From Mucilaginibacter aurantiaciroseus (lineage in GTDB: Bacteria > Bacteroidota > Bacteroidia > Sphingobacteriales > Sphingobacteriaceae), in contig NZ_JAMXOF010000003.1 in assembly GCF_024055595.1 (NCBI RefSeq), positions 124,001 through 188,000 of the forward strand: a DNA stretch of 64,000 bases, in the 5' to 3' direction. The first letter of the stretch is position 1. Every line of letters begins with the position of its first letter. This document shows positions 54,537 through 63,512 of the stretch, in pieces. A program made the position numbers and the translations under genes. A model generated the notes under the pieces. The model searched no databases. It was not told the origin of the DNA and was given only the letters and a program-made list of their open reading frames with translations.

Positions 54537-55958
54537 ATGAATGCATACAAATTGGCAATACGGGTTATTATATTTCTCGTAGTTATTAGCACATTTGCCT
54601 TTGCAACACCGCCGGGTACTGCCAAACCCGAGATTAGCCTTACACTCATTCCTCCATCGCCGGTAACCGACCAGGTAACCCTTGATGTACGGGCTGGGAT
54701 ATGGAATAATACCACTGCCAAAAAAACCATATATGTTTTATTTTACCTGGATAAAGTGGCAAAGGGAAACCTGTTGCACCAACAAACCTTAATCCTTGCA
54801 GCAAAATCAAACGGCTGCGTAAAGTTTCCGTGGTCGACTCGAAATATGGCTGGTAAGCATAAAATAATATTGGTTACCAAATCGGGCAAAAAAGTTTTAT
54901 GTAAGGAACGCCCTATGCAGGTACTGGCATCAAACATCCGCTCAACCCGACGGGTTGACGGGGCATGGCTGGGCTTTTATCATTGGAGCGAAGCGGAAGG
55001 TAAATTTTGGAATCCTGAGCTAAAAAAAGCAACCGATGAACAATGGGGCGAAATGATGACCGCACAACACGCGCTCGAAATGAATATAATTGTTATTCAG
55101 GATGTTGTCCGTAATCCAACTGAATATGCAGGAAAGCATAACATTGAGAAGGATGGCTACAAAGGCGTTCCTTATTACCCCTCAAACCTATTTCCAGGGC
55201 ATGTACCGATAGCGGCCGTTGATCCGTTGGAAGCAGTGCTGGCAGCCGCGGATAAGAATGGCATGAATGTTTTTATAGGTGTGGGTTCGTATGCCTGGTT
55301 CGATTTTACTAATGGTTCGTTAGAATGGCATAAAAAAGTTGCCGATGAGCTGTGGGAAAAATATGGTCACCATGATTCATTTTACGGCTGGTATGTTAGC
55401 GAAGAACAGGATGGAGGACTTGGCGACGCGCAGGCAAGAAAAGATATTGTGCATTTTTTTAAAGAATTTAAGGCGTATGTTAATAAAATAGCCCCTGATA
55501 AACCGGTTATGCTCGCTACAAATTCGCATAATGTAGGCAGCGCTATCGATACTTATCGTAAACTGCTCCCTAATTTGGATATTTTGTGCCCGTTTGGATT
55601 TCACCGCATGCCCAGTACCGATTTTACTGGTGAACAATCTGCCAATAAGTTACAGGAATTGTGCAACGAAGCGGGCTCCCACCTTTGGATGGATATGGAA
55701 GTATTTGATTTTGCCGATGGCAATGCATTAGTACCGCGCCCGATCAATGGATTACTGAGTGATCTGCACCGATTCCCAAATTTTGAAAAAATAATTTGCT
55801 ACCAATTTACCGGCTTGTTAAATAGCCCAACGAGTTCGATCAAACCGGGAGGCCCTAATACGGTAAAACTATACCTTGATTATAAACAATATCTCGACTC
55901 CATTACTACCCCTTTACAGAACTTAAAAGGCGGTACCAACATACCTATCCATAAATAG
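54537..55958 (+). CDS. Secreted DUF4434-type TIM-barrel protein, putative glycosidase
   Basis: 473 aa with a signal peptide (~1-23, TFAFA). An N-terminal Ig-like domain (~28-135) precedes a DUF4434-like barrel (~140-460). The barrel begins VDGAWLGFYHW, has IVIQDVVRNPTEYAG, and carries acidic candidates in FYGWYVSEEQDGG and LWMDMEVFDF at strand ends where glycosidases place catalytic Glu/Asp. DUF4434 proteins are suspected glycoside hydrolases with no assigned substrate. It is 63 bp after susD and 25 bp before the epimerase, so it is part of the operon. Confidence 0.78.
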   Translation: MNAYKLAIRVIIFLVVISTFAFATPPGTAKPEISLTLIPPSPVTDQVTLDVRAGIWNNTTAKKTIYVLFYLDKVAKGNLLHQQTLILAAKSNGCVKFPWSTRNMAGKHKIILVTKSGKKVLCKERPMQVLASNIRSTRRVDGAWLGFYHWSEAEGKFWNPELKKATDEQWGEMMTAQHALEMNIIVIQDVVRNPTEYAGKHNIEKDGYKGVPYYPSNLFPGHVPIAAVDPLEAVLAAADKNGMNVFIGVGSYAWFDFTNGSLEWHKKVADELWEKYGHHDSFYGWYVSEEQDGGLGDAQARKDIVHFFKEFKAYVNKIAPDKPVMLATNSHNVGSAIDTYRKLLPNLDILCPFGFHRMPSTDFTGEQSANKLQELCNEAGSHLWMDMEVFDFADGNALVPRPINGLLSDLHRFPNFEKIICYQFTGLLNSPTSSIKPGGPNTVKLYLDYKQYLDSITTPLQNLKGGTNIPIHK

Positions 55959-55983
55959 AAATAATACAATTTATACTGCTATA

Positions 55984-57171
55984 ATGAACATATTTGAATA
56001 CCAAGAGATATATCGCGCCAACTTATTAGACAGCGTGGTGCCTTTTTGGGTTAATAACTCAGAGGATAAAGAATACGGCGGCTTTTTTACCTGCCTTGAC
56101 GAAAAAGGGGAAGTTTACGACACCGATAAATTTATGTGGCTGCAATGCCGCCAGATATGGACACTTTCCATGCTTTATAACCAAGTAGAAAAGAAACAGG
56201 AATGGCTGGATATGGCTATACGTGGGGCCGAGTTTGTTAAAAATAACGGACGCGATGCCGAAGGCAACTGGTATTTTTCACTAACCCGCGAAGGGAAACC
56301 GATTACGCAGCCCTACAATATCTTTTCGGATTGTTTTGCGGCCATGGGTTTTGCCCAGCTTTATACAGCTACCAAAAACGAAGAATATAAAGCGATTGCC
56401 CTAAACACATTTTACAATATCCTTAAAAAGCGCAACGATAGTAAGGGCATCTATAACAAGCAAGTCCCTGGTACACGTCCGCTTCAAAGTTTTTCATTAC
56501 CTATGATACTGTGCAATTTGGTATTGGAGCTGGAACATATACTTAAACCAGAACTTGTTGAGGAAACCATACAACTGGGTATTCACTCGGTAATGGATGT
56601 TTTTTACAAGCCCGAATTTGGTTTGATATTGGAGAATGTTGCTCCGGATGGTAGTTTTGTAGATTCGTTTGAAGGCCGTTTGGTAAATCCGGGCCATGCA
56701 ATTGAATCCATGTGGTTTATTATGGATTTGGCTTCGCGCGCGGGCGATAAGCAATTGATAAAGAAGGCTGTTGATATAACCATTGACACGATTGAGTACG
56801 GCTGGGACAGACAGCATGGCGGTATATTTTACTTCCTCGATGTAAAAGGGAATCCGCCACAGCAGCTTGAATGGGACCAGAAATTATGGTGGGTACATAT
56901 TGAAGCCGTCATCAGCCTTTTAAAAGGGTATTATTTTACCGGCGACGAAAGATGCTGGCAATGGTTTGAAAAAATACATGCCTATATCTGGAAACATTTT
57001 GTTGATGACAGGAATGGCGAATGGTTTGGCTACCTTAACAGGCGTGGCGAAGTGCTGCTGCCTGCAAAAGGTGGGAAATGGAAAGGTTGCTTCCACATCC
57101 CCAGAGGGTTATATCAAGGCTGGAAGGTACTGCAGGCAATAGAAGAAAAACGTAGTGTTTTGCACCGATAG
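55984..57171 (+). CDS. AGE-family sugar 2-epimerase (N-acylglucosamine 2-epimerase-like)
   Basis: 395 aa, cytoplasmic (no signal), (alpha/alpha)6 barrel. AGE-family motifs are present: WLQCRQIWTLSMLYN near residue 50, LVNPGHAIESMWF and KLWWVHIEAV, with the catalytic His pair in these last two, and FHIPRGLYQ near the end. Members interconvert GlcNAc/ManNAc, or glucose/mannose units in disaccharides. The length favours a monosaccharide or N-acyl sugar epimerase, but the substrate cannot be fixed from sequence alone. It starts 25 bp after the DUF4434 gene and is 9 bp from the MFS gene. Confidence 0.88.
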   Translation: MNIFEYQEIYRANLLDSVVPFWVNNSEDKEYGGFFTCLDEKGEVYDTDKFMWLQCRQIWTLSMLYNQVEKKQEWLDMAIRGAEFVKNNGRDAEGNWYFSLTREGKPITQPYNIFSDCFAAMGFAQLYTATKNEEYKAIALNTFYNILKKRNDSKGIYNKQVPGTRPLQSFSLPMILCNLVLELEHILKPELVEETIQLGIHSVMDVFYKPEFGLILENVAPDGSFVDSFEGRLVNPGHAIESMWFIMDLASRAGDKQLIKKAVDITIDTIEYGWDRQHGGIFYFLDVKGNPPQQLEWDQKLWWVHIEAVISLLKGYYFTGDERCWQWFEKIHAYIWKHFVDDRNGEWFGYLNRRGEVLLPAKGGKWKGCFHIPRGLYQGWKVLQAIEEKRSVLHR

Positions 57172-57180
57172 AAAAATAAC

Positions 57181-58437
57181 ATGGCTATATTACAAGTACA
57201 AACAACAGTTATCGAGGAAAGTGTTAACCAGCAAAAACAGAATTATATACCGGCGCTTGTTGCATTAGGTGTACTCTATTTTATGATGGGGCTAATCACC
57301 TGCTTAAATGATACCCTAGTGCCTTTTTTTAAGAGTGGTTTTACCCTTAGTTACGCCCAATCATCATTGGTGCAATTCTACTTTTTCTTAACTTATGGTA
57401 TTATGTCTATCCCGGCAGGTAAGGTGGTTGAAAAAGTAGGATATAAAAAAGGCATGGTGCTGGGTTTCTCCATTGCAGCTGTCGGCGCTATTTTATTTTT
57501 CCCTGCCTCAATTTTGCATATATATGCCTTGTTTTTGGCTGCTTTGTTTATAGTGGCAATAGGTATTGTTATATTACAGGTGGCGGCCAACCCCTATGTT
57601 ACCGTCTTAGGGCCCGCCAAAACCGCGTCTTCGAGGTTAACTATGGTACAGGGGGTCGGCTCAATAGGCACCACCGTAGCTCCAATATTAGGTTCGTATT
57701 TTATCCTCTCGCAATTAAGTAATTCACATGGTTCAAGCGAGGCTGTACGTTACCCATACCTGGGTATTGCCGTTATGCTAATACTTATTGCGTTCACGGT
57801 TTCGCGATTAAAATTGCCGATTATAAAAACACTCGGCAGCCAGCAGATAGCCCAACATGATGATCAAACTAAAAGTGTATTCTCATTTCGTAACCTAAAT
57901 TTCGGAGCAATAGCAATATTTTTATATGTTGGTGCGGAGGTATCAATCGGTACTTTCCTAACCAACTACGTATCAGATATATTGAAGATAGGTATAAAAG
58001 ATTCCAATACTTATGTGGCTTTTTACTGGGGCAGCATGGTAGTGGGCCGTTTGCTGGGTGCATTGCTTTTAAAAATAATTAAACCCTCTTACGTATTATC
58101 AATATGTGCAGCAATCTCAATTTTTTTAATTGTCTTTTCTGTAACAAATACAGGGCAACTTGCTATTTGGAGTATGATTTCAATAGGCTTTTTTAACTCG
58201 GTAATGTTTGCAATCATATTCTCACTATCAGTAAATGGTTTGGGTAAATATACCACGAAGGCATCAGGTATCCTATCTACAGCAATTGTAGGTGGGGCTA
58301 TTATTTCCTTTACACAAGGCCTATTAATTGATCATTTTACTTGGCCAATAGCTTTTATGCTCCCTTTGTTATGTTATCTGTATATCCTGTTTTATGGGTT
58401 AAACGGTTATCGCTCTAAATACAACTCTGCAACCTGA
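57181..58437 (+). CDS. Sugar MFS permease (FucP/GluP type)
   Basis: 418-aa inner-membrane carrier with 12 TM segments. Typical FHS/FucP-family features are FMMGLITCLNDTLVPFFK in TM1, the GKVVEKVGYKKGMVLG loop and VAANPYVTVLGP in TM4. It probably imports the monosaccharide that the epimerase then converts. Last gene of the second PUL. Confidence 0.92.
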   Translation: MAILQVQTTVIEESVNQQKQNYIPALVALGVLYFMMGLITCLNDTLVPFFKSGFTLSYAQSSLVQFYFFLTYGIMSIPAGKVVEKVGYKKGMVLGFSIAAVGAILFFPASILHIYALFLAALFIVAIGIVILQVAANPYVTVLGPAKTASSRLTMVQGVGSIGTTVAPILGSYFILSQLSNSHGSSEAVRYPYLGIAVMLILIAFTVSRLKLPIIKTLGSQQIAQHDDQTKSVFSFRNLNFGAIAIFLYVGAEVSIGTFLTNYVSDILKIGIKDSNTYVAFYWGSMVVGRLLGALLLKIIKPSYVLSICAAISIFLIVFSVTNTGQLAIWSMISIGFFNSVMFAIIFSLSVNGLGKYTTKASGILSTAIVGGAIISFTQGLLIDHFTWPIAFMLPLLCYLYILFYGLNGYRSKYNSAT

Positions 58438-58857
58438 AATTAACGATCCCTTTTAGACATGCCGTCATTTAACTAAAAATCAGGAAGGATATAGTTATTC
58501 AGAATTAACTAAGTCACGTGAAATTCATGTCGCGGCTTGAGACCGTTGCAAGTGCCATTATCGAAGCAGTTGAAAAATTATTGGGGCTTAATTTCGCTCT
58601 GTGCCGTTTCTAATTATCCGCATGCCGGTATCGGCATGCGGTATTTTCTAAAAATTCATTTTTTGGCTACGAAAGCAGAGCGGCTTTTTGCTTGTTATAC
58701 TTATTCGCAACAATATAACAAACCGGCGAAACCAATGCCCCTACCCACCCCAAAACCGAACCTCCTATGTTCGCTTCCGTTACAGCAAAACATATTTATC
58801 ATCGCATAATTTTGTAAATGTCAATATGTTGTAAATTTAAAATAGCCTTAGGGGAAT
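58438..58857. other. Intergenic region with a strong terminator
   Basis: Short frames occur but none is convincing. It contains the hairpin at 58618-58648. Confidence 0.5.
58618..58648 (+). terminator. Terminator downstream of the second PUL
   Basis: Perfect 10-bp arms CCGCATGCCG / CGGCATGCGG with GTAT loop, followed by TATTTTC; 180 bp after the MFS stop. Confidence 0.7.
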
Positions 58858-59357
58858 TTGAATTACTTGAATCCTAATATATTCCATATTAACCTTTACC
58901 ATGTGGCCGACATGGTAACCCTGTTTTCGGGGTTTACACTTGCGCTGCTTTTAGCATTCTCAAAAAGGGAAGGCCGAGTAGCCAACCTGTTTTTAAGTGC
59001 CGCTTTAGCTGTAATTGTACAGAAGACTGTCAGGCTTTCGCCGATTTTTTTACCGTTGCTTTTGTGCTTATTGGCGTTGCCGCCGAAGTGATGCTAAAAC
59101 GGAATAGCAGTACACAACTGGCCACCCCGATAACAGATAGATATGATGCAAAGGAAAAATGCCGCAGGCTAAAAGAAGCCGTAGCCGCAAACTGCCTTTA
59201 CAAGGATGTCGAACTGGTATTGACCGCCCTGGCAGTAACGCTAAATATCCATCCGCACGATTTATCGCAGATCATTAATGTGGGAATGGAAAAGAACTTC
59301 CGTTACTTTATTAATGAGTTCAGGATTCGTGAAACTGCCCGGAAGATGAGACTATAA
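58858..59357 (+). pseudogene. AraC-family regulator remnant with internal deletion and frameshift
   Basis: The first frame (58858-59091) encodes the membrane N-terminus common in Sphingobacteriaceae AraC proteins (FHINLYHVADMVTLFSGF, FLSAALAVIVQKTVRLS). After a frameshift and the loss of the middle, a second frame (~59064-59357) encodes the start of the DNA-binding domain (CLYKDVELVLTALAVTLNIH, IINVGMEKNFRYFINEFRI). The second HTH helix pair is missing. Non-functional. Confidence 0.7.
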
Positions 59358-59359
59358 GC

Positions 59360-60190
59360 GAGAATAATTGTTTTTATGCAGACATTGCATTCTTTGATGT
59401 GTTTACATTACCTATGATTGCGGGCGATGCTAAAAGTGCTTTATCACATATCCATTCGTTGGTAATTTTAGAGAAAATCGCAAGAAAATATTTTAACAGT
59501 ACTGATGTGATAGGTAAAACGATGCATCTGGATAATACATCTGACTACCAAATCACAGGAGTAATCGAAAATATACCGGTACAGTCCTATTTGCATTTTG
59601 CTTTTATCAAATAAATGAATTACCGGATAGAAATTTTCCTGATTGAAGTAATGTATGCTATATCACCTATGTATTAGCAATACCTGGTGTTAATCAAAGC
59701 GCATTACACAATTCCCTCCGAGAGGCGACAAAAAAATATGCGGAACCTGTTTTGTTAAGAGACCTTCATCGTTCATTTCCGGAACTCGGAAAGAACGGCG
59801 GCCATTTTAGGAACATTACGACGCCCCTTAAAAAAATTCATCTATACTCTCTACATTAACAGATGAACAAGAGCCATCGGGTAACGCACTGTATGTCTAT
59901 ATATTTACGGTAATCGCCATTTTTATATTATTAATCGCCTTTATTAATTTCATGAACCTTTCAACAGCCCAGGCTGCCGGCCACGTAAAAGAAGTGGGGA
60001 TTAGAAAGGTTCTGGAATCTGATAAAGCCCCGTTACTTAGCCAGTTTCTAATTGGATCATTCACAACAAGCTGCTTAGCGGTAATTCTTGCTAGCGCTTT
60101 TAGTTACTTAACGATTGGAATAAGGTATGGCTGTTCAATGGATTATAAAGTAAAATCTAAATATTTATTAACAGCTTTCTGTAAATGATT
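59360..60190 (+). pseudogene. FtsX/MacB-type ABC permease remnant
   Basis: Broken frames in order match the periplasmic and C-terminal parts of Bacteroidota FtsX-like permeases: FFDVFTLPMIAGDAKSALSH and KTMHLDNTSDYQITGVIENI (59390-59614), a middle part with PLKKIHLYSLY (~59690-59860), then IAIFILLIAFINFMNLSTAQ and GHVKEVGIRKVLESDKAPLL (~59900-60187). The N-terminal TM and final TMs are absent. Placement right after the AraC remnant suggests one former AraC-permease fusion or a deleted two-gene unit. Confidence 0.75.
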
Positions 60191-60722
60191 GAACTCGTTA
60201 ATTTATTAATGAAGGCGCACTGAATCATTTTGATATTGATAAAGCTATTTATTATTAAGCAATCAGGCAAAAAAATGTAGTATCCTATATGAGTCGTTAG
60301 CTTTGGGGTTAATATTCCCTTTACATAAATTTTATGTTATGCGTTTTATGCCATACAAAACTTAGTCGTCAGACTACAGTTTTTAAAGTAAAAAGAAAAG
60401 CTATCGACCAGTTTGCTACCTCTTCATTTTTTTATTTTACTTTCAGCAAATAAGGGGTGAACTTTAACTTACATCTACCCAATTATTTCTTTTAAAGAAT
60501 TAATATTATTTCCGCCAAAATATAATTGCTCATTACTGTTGTTTTACGGCGTATCGTGTCAAATTAAAAGCAATTTTTTTTTATTATTAAACAGTATCTA
60601 TTCGCGTAAATAAGCCATTTAACAGGTTCAGGGTATTATTATCAATAAGTTATTAAAACGCTGACAGACTATTTAGCGGTAAATCAATACGGGGCACTTG
60701 CTTTGCAAGTATCATTGAGAAT
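60191..60722. other. Non-coding region upstream of the AraC gene
   Basis: AT-rich, no gene recognised. It may include the promoter of the following gene; CTTGCTTTGCAAG at ~60699-60711 is an imperfect palindrome close to the start. Confidence 0.4.
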
Positions 60723-61289
60723 ATGGTATTATTTATAAAAAATATGATTGGGCTTCAGTGCCGCATGTTAGCGAAAAACGAGTTAGAAAAACTTGGCATG
60801 TATTGTATTGCTGTGGAGACCGGGCAGGTAGAAGTATTGGGCAATCTTTCTGACAACCAGTTGCGCCATTTTAAAGCCGCTTTATTAAATGCCGGATTGG
60901 AATTGATTGAAGATCGAAAAAAGATATTAATTGAAAGGATCAAAAGTATTGTCCTTGATATGATAGACAACTCAGATTATCCCTTAAAAAACAACTTTTC
61001 GTTTCATTTAAGTCAGAAGCTGAACCTGGATTATACATATCTGGCCAACGTTTTTTCAGCAATGCAAGGTACTACCATTGAACATTTTATTATAGCAAAT
61101 AAAATACGCCGTGTAAAAGAATTGATTTGTGTTAAGGACCTGAACCTTACCGAAATTTCCAGGAAACTTAATTATAGTAGTGTTGCCCATTTGTCAACCC
61201 AATTTAAAAAAGTTACCGGCGTAACTCCTTCCCACTTTAAGTACATTAAACTTGCCGGTACATTTCTTCCTGCAATGTGTGAATTATAG
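60723..61289 (+). CDS. Small AraC-family regulator with degenerate HMA-like N-terminus
   Basis: 188 aa. The N-terminal ~75 residues look like the ferredoxin-type (HMA-like) domain seen in some Bacteroidota AraC proteins (IKNMIGLQCRMLAKNELEKL); where a CxxC metal site might be, only one Cys remains. The C-terminal AraC HTH (~95-178) has LSQKLNLDYTYLANVFSAMQ and LTEISRKLNYSSVAHLSTQF with KVTGVTPSHFK. The target is unknown; the next gene downstream, 114 bp away, is a candidate. Confidence 0.85.
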   Translation: MVLFIKNMIGLQCRMLAKNELEKLGMYCIAVETGQVEVLGNLSDNQLRHFKAALLNAGLELIEDRKKILIERIKSIVLDMIDNSDYPLKNNFSFHLSQKLNLDYTYLANVFSAMQGTTIEHFIIANKIRRVKELICVKDLNLTEISRKLNYSSVAHLSTQFKKVTGVTPSHFKYIKLAGTFLPAMCEL

Positions 61290-61403
61290 AACTTATTTAA
61301 ATAATTGTATAACATATCCGGCCAATACTCCGGTAAATTTGTACTATACCAAACTCTGCCTATTAAGTTGGCGGCGCTAACAACTAATATTAAAAAAACT
61401 TTT

Positions 61404-63440
61404 ATGAAAAAAAGAATTACTCCGACTATTTATAGCACTCAAATGCCTAAAAGCAGAGGCTATACAAAAACATTTACCGCCATGTGGGCGATGGTTTTAC
61501 TGCTAACGGTATTTATTGCTGGCTGTAAAAAAGATAAATTTATAGCTGAGCAAGGCGTATGCCCCGTAGTAGTAACCGACCCCATGGATAAGGCGGTTGA
61601 TGTAGTACTACCTAAAGTTATTACTGCAACATTTAATACCGATATGGATGCGGCTACTATTACTAAATCAACATTTATAATTAAGCAAGGCGCTAATGCG
61701 GTAAGCGGAACAGTTGCTGCCACTACAAACGCCCGTGTTTATACTTTTACACCAGACGTACCGCTACTTCCATTTGTAGTATATACAGGTACGATCACCA
61801 AAGGTGCTACCGATAAATTCCATACAGCCCTGGCTAATGATTACGTTTGGACATTTACTACTATTCCACAAATCACAATATCTGTGTTGCCGGCTGCCAG
61901 CGGTACAACTACAGGCGCTGGTACGTTTGCAGAAGGGTCTACTGCATCGGTAACAGCGACAGCGGCGACCGGATTCGTATTTGTTAACTGGACAGACGGT
62001 TCGACCGTAGCCTCAACCAGCCCAAGTTACCAGTTTACAGTGGCAGGTAACAGGGCGCTAATAGCTAATTTTGCCGCCATATCAGCTGGCAAAGTGGCTT
62101 TAAACTTAGCTGCAAACCCTGTAGCTGGTGGCACAGTTGCCGGGCAAGGACAATTTAATATTGGCTCAACGGTTACCGCATCGGCAACACCAAGAGCAGG
62201 ATATGCATTTGTAAACTGGACTGATAATGGCACCGTGGTTTCCACGAGCTCAAATTATCAATTTGTTATAATTGTCAACAAAACATTAACGGCTAATTTT
62301 AGTGCTACACCAGTATCTCAATTTGCAGTTGTATTATCATCAAACCCGGTAGCTGGTGGTTCAACAAACGGCTCAGGTTCATTTGCAGCAGGAACTTCGG
62401 TAACAGTAACCGCAATGCCTAATGCAGGCTATACCTTCGTTAACTGGACGGATGGCGCGACAACAGCATCAACAAGCCCGGCCTATACATTCCCGTTAAG
62501 CGCGAACCGGACATTAGTTGCTAATTTCTTATTGAACACTTACACGTTAACTGTAAATGCAAATGCGTTGATGGGCTCGGTTACAAAAAATCCAGATCTG
62601 GCCGTTTACAATAGCGGAACTAACGTGCAACTTACAGCTACAGCAAAACCCGGATTTATATTCTCGTCATGGAGCGGCGATGCTACAGGATCTGTAAACC
62701 CTTTAACGGTTAACATGAACAGCAACAAAAACATTACCGCAAACTTTACAGCTGTGGTAGCGCTTGGCCCAATATTACCAAGCCTTGGTTCTGCTGCTAC
62801 CTTTAGCATATTAACCGAATCCGGAATATCAACTACCGGTACTACTTCAATAACCGGTAATATCGGCGTAAGCCCGATAACATCAACAGCCATAACAGGC
62901 TTTGGATTGATAATGGATACCAATGGTCAAACATCTCATACACCCATAGTAACCGGAAAAGTTTACGCGGCTGATTATGCCGTGCCAACGCCGGGTAATT
63001 TAACAACAGCTATAGGCGATATGGAAACGGCTTATACCAATTCGAATAACCTGGTAACACCTGCACCAGTAGTTGGATTAGGCGCAGGCGATATCAGTGG
63101 TTTAACATTGCCTCCCGGCTTATATAAATGGAGTACGCAGTTATTAATAACAAACGCAGGGGTAACACTTGCAGGCGGGCCTAATGATACCTGGGTTTTA
63201 CAAATAGCCGCAGATTTGATTGTAAATAATACCGCCATCATCCATTTAAAGGGAGGTGCGCAAGCCAAAAATATCTACTGGGTTGTTGCAGGCCAGGCCA
63301 CGCTTGGTACAGCGGTTGACTTTAGTGGTAATATCCTAAGTAAAAACCTGATCTCTTTAAATACCGGTGCCAAGGTTACCGGCAGGTTATTGGCTCAAAA
63401 AGCGGTTACTTTAAATGCTGCTACAGTAATAATCCCTTAA
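61404..63440 (+). CDS. Lipoprotein with InlB-type repeats and DUF3494 ice-binding-like domain
   Basis: 678 aa from the ATG at 61404, chosen over 61305. The signal is unusual: about 26 polar/basic residues precede the hydrophobic stretch and lipobox FIAGC (Cys41). A Big_5/Ig-like domain (~48-155) precedes about four InlB B-repeat-like modules (~160-450, each with FVNWTDG...SPxYxF and ANF). A C-terminal DUF3494 domain (~455-678, GSAATFSILTESGIS, GDISGLTLPPGLYKWS) follows. DUF3494 is the fold of many microbial ice-binding proteins; in mesophiles it may mediate adhesion. Surface exposure is likely. Confidence 0.88.
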   Translation: MKKRITPTIYSTQMPKSRGYTKTFTAMWAMVLLLTVFIAGCKKDKFIAEQGVCPVVVTDPMDKAVDVVLPKVITATFNTDMDAATITKSTFIIKQGANAVSGTVAATTNARVYTFTPDVPLLPFVVYTGTITKGATDKFHTALANDYVWTFTTIPQITISVLPAASGTTTGAGTFAEGSTASVTATAATGFVFVNWTDGSTVASTSPSYQFTVAGNRALIANFAAISAGKVALNLAANPVAGGTVAGQGQFNIGSTVTASATPRAGYAFVNWTDNGTVVSTSSNYQFVIIVNKTLTANFSATPVSQFAVVLSSNPVAGGSTNGSGSFAAGTSVTVTAMPNAGYTFVNWTDGATTASTSPAYTFPLSANRTLVANFLLNTYTLTVNANALMGSVTKNPDLAVYNSGTNVQLTATAKPGFIFSSWSGDATGSVNPLTVNMNSNKNITANFTAVVALGPILPSLGSAATFSILTESGISTTGTTSITGNIGVSPITSTAITGFGLIMDTNGQTSHTPIVTGKVYAADYAVPTPGNLTTAIGDMETAYTNSNNLVTPAPVVGLGAGDISGLTLPPGLYKWSTQLLITNAGVTLAGGPNDTWVLQIAADLIVNNTAIIHLKGGAQAKNIYWVVAGQATLGTAVDFSGNILSKNLISLNTGAKVTGRLLAQKAVTLNAATVIIP

Positions 63441-63455
63441 TATTAATCTTCCTTA

Positions 63456-63482
63456 AAGTACACTCCCTGTGGGAGTGTACTT
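63456..63482 (+). terminator. Hairpin between the DUF3494 gene and the barrel gene
   Basis: Perfect 12-bp arms AAGTACACTCCC / GGGAGTGTACTT with TGT loop; only a weak T run follows. Confidence 0.6.
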
Positions 63483-63512
63483 ACTTAATTCACTTACATT
63501 AAAAAGAAACAT

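Noticed and set aside
55984-57171. Sialic acid catabolism (nan) locus based on AGE epimerase plus MFS permease
   Set aside because: No NanA/NanL-type lyase, sialidase or hexosaminidase gene is present in the locus, so sialic acid cannot be claimed.
58537-58809. 90-codon frame after the second PUL
   Set aside because: It spans a strong perfect terminator hairpin and has no recognisable domain.
61404-63440. InlB-type repeats as a CRISPR or DNA tandem repeat array
   Set aside because: The repetition is at protein-module level with diverged DNA; no short identical repeats with unique spacers.
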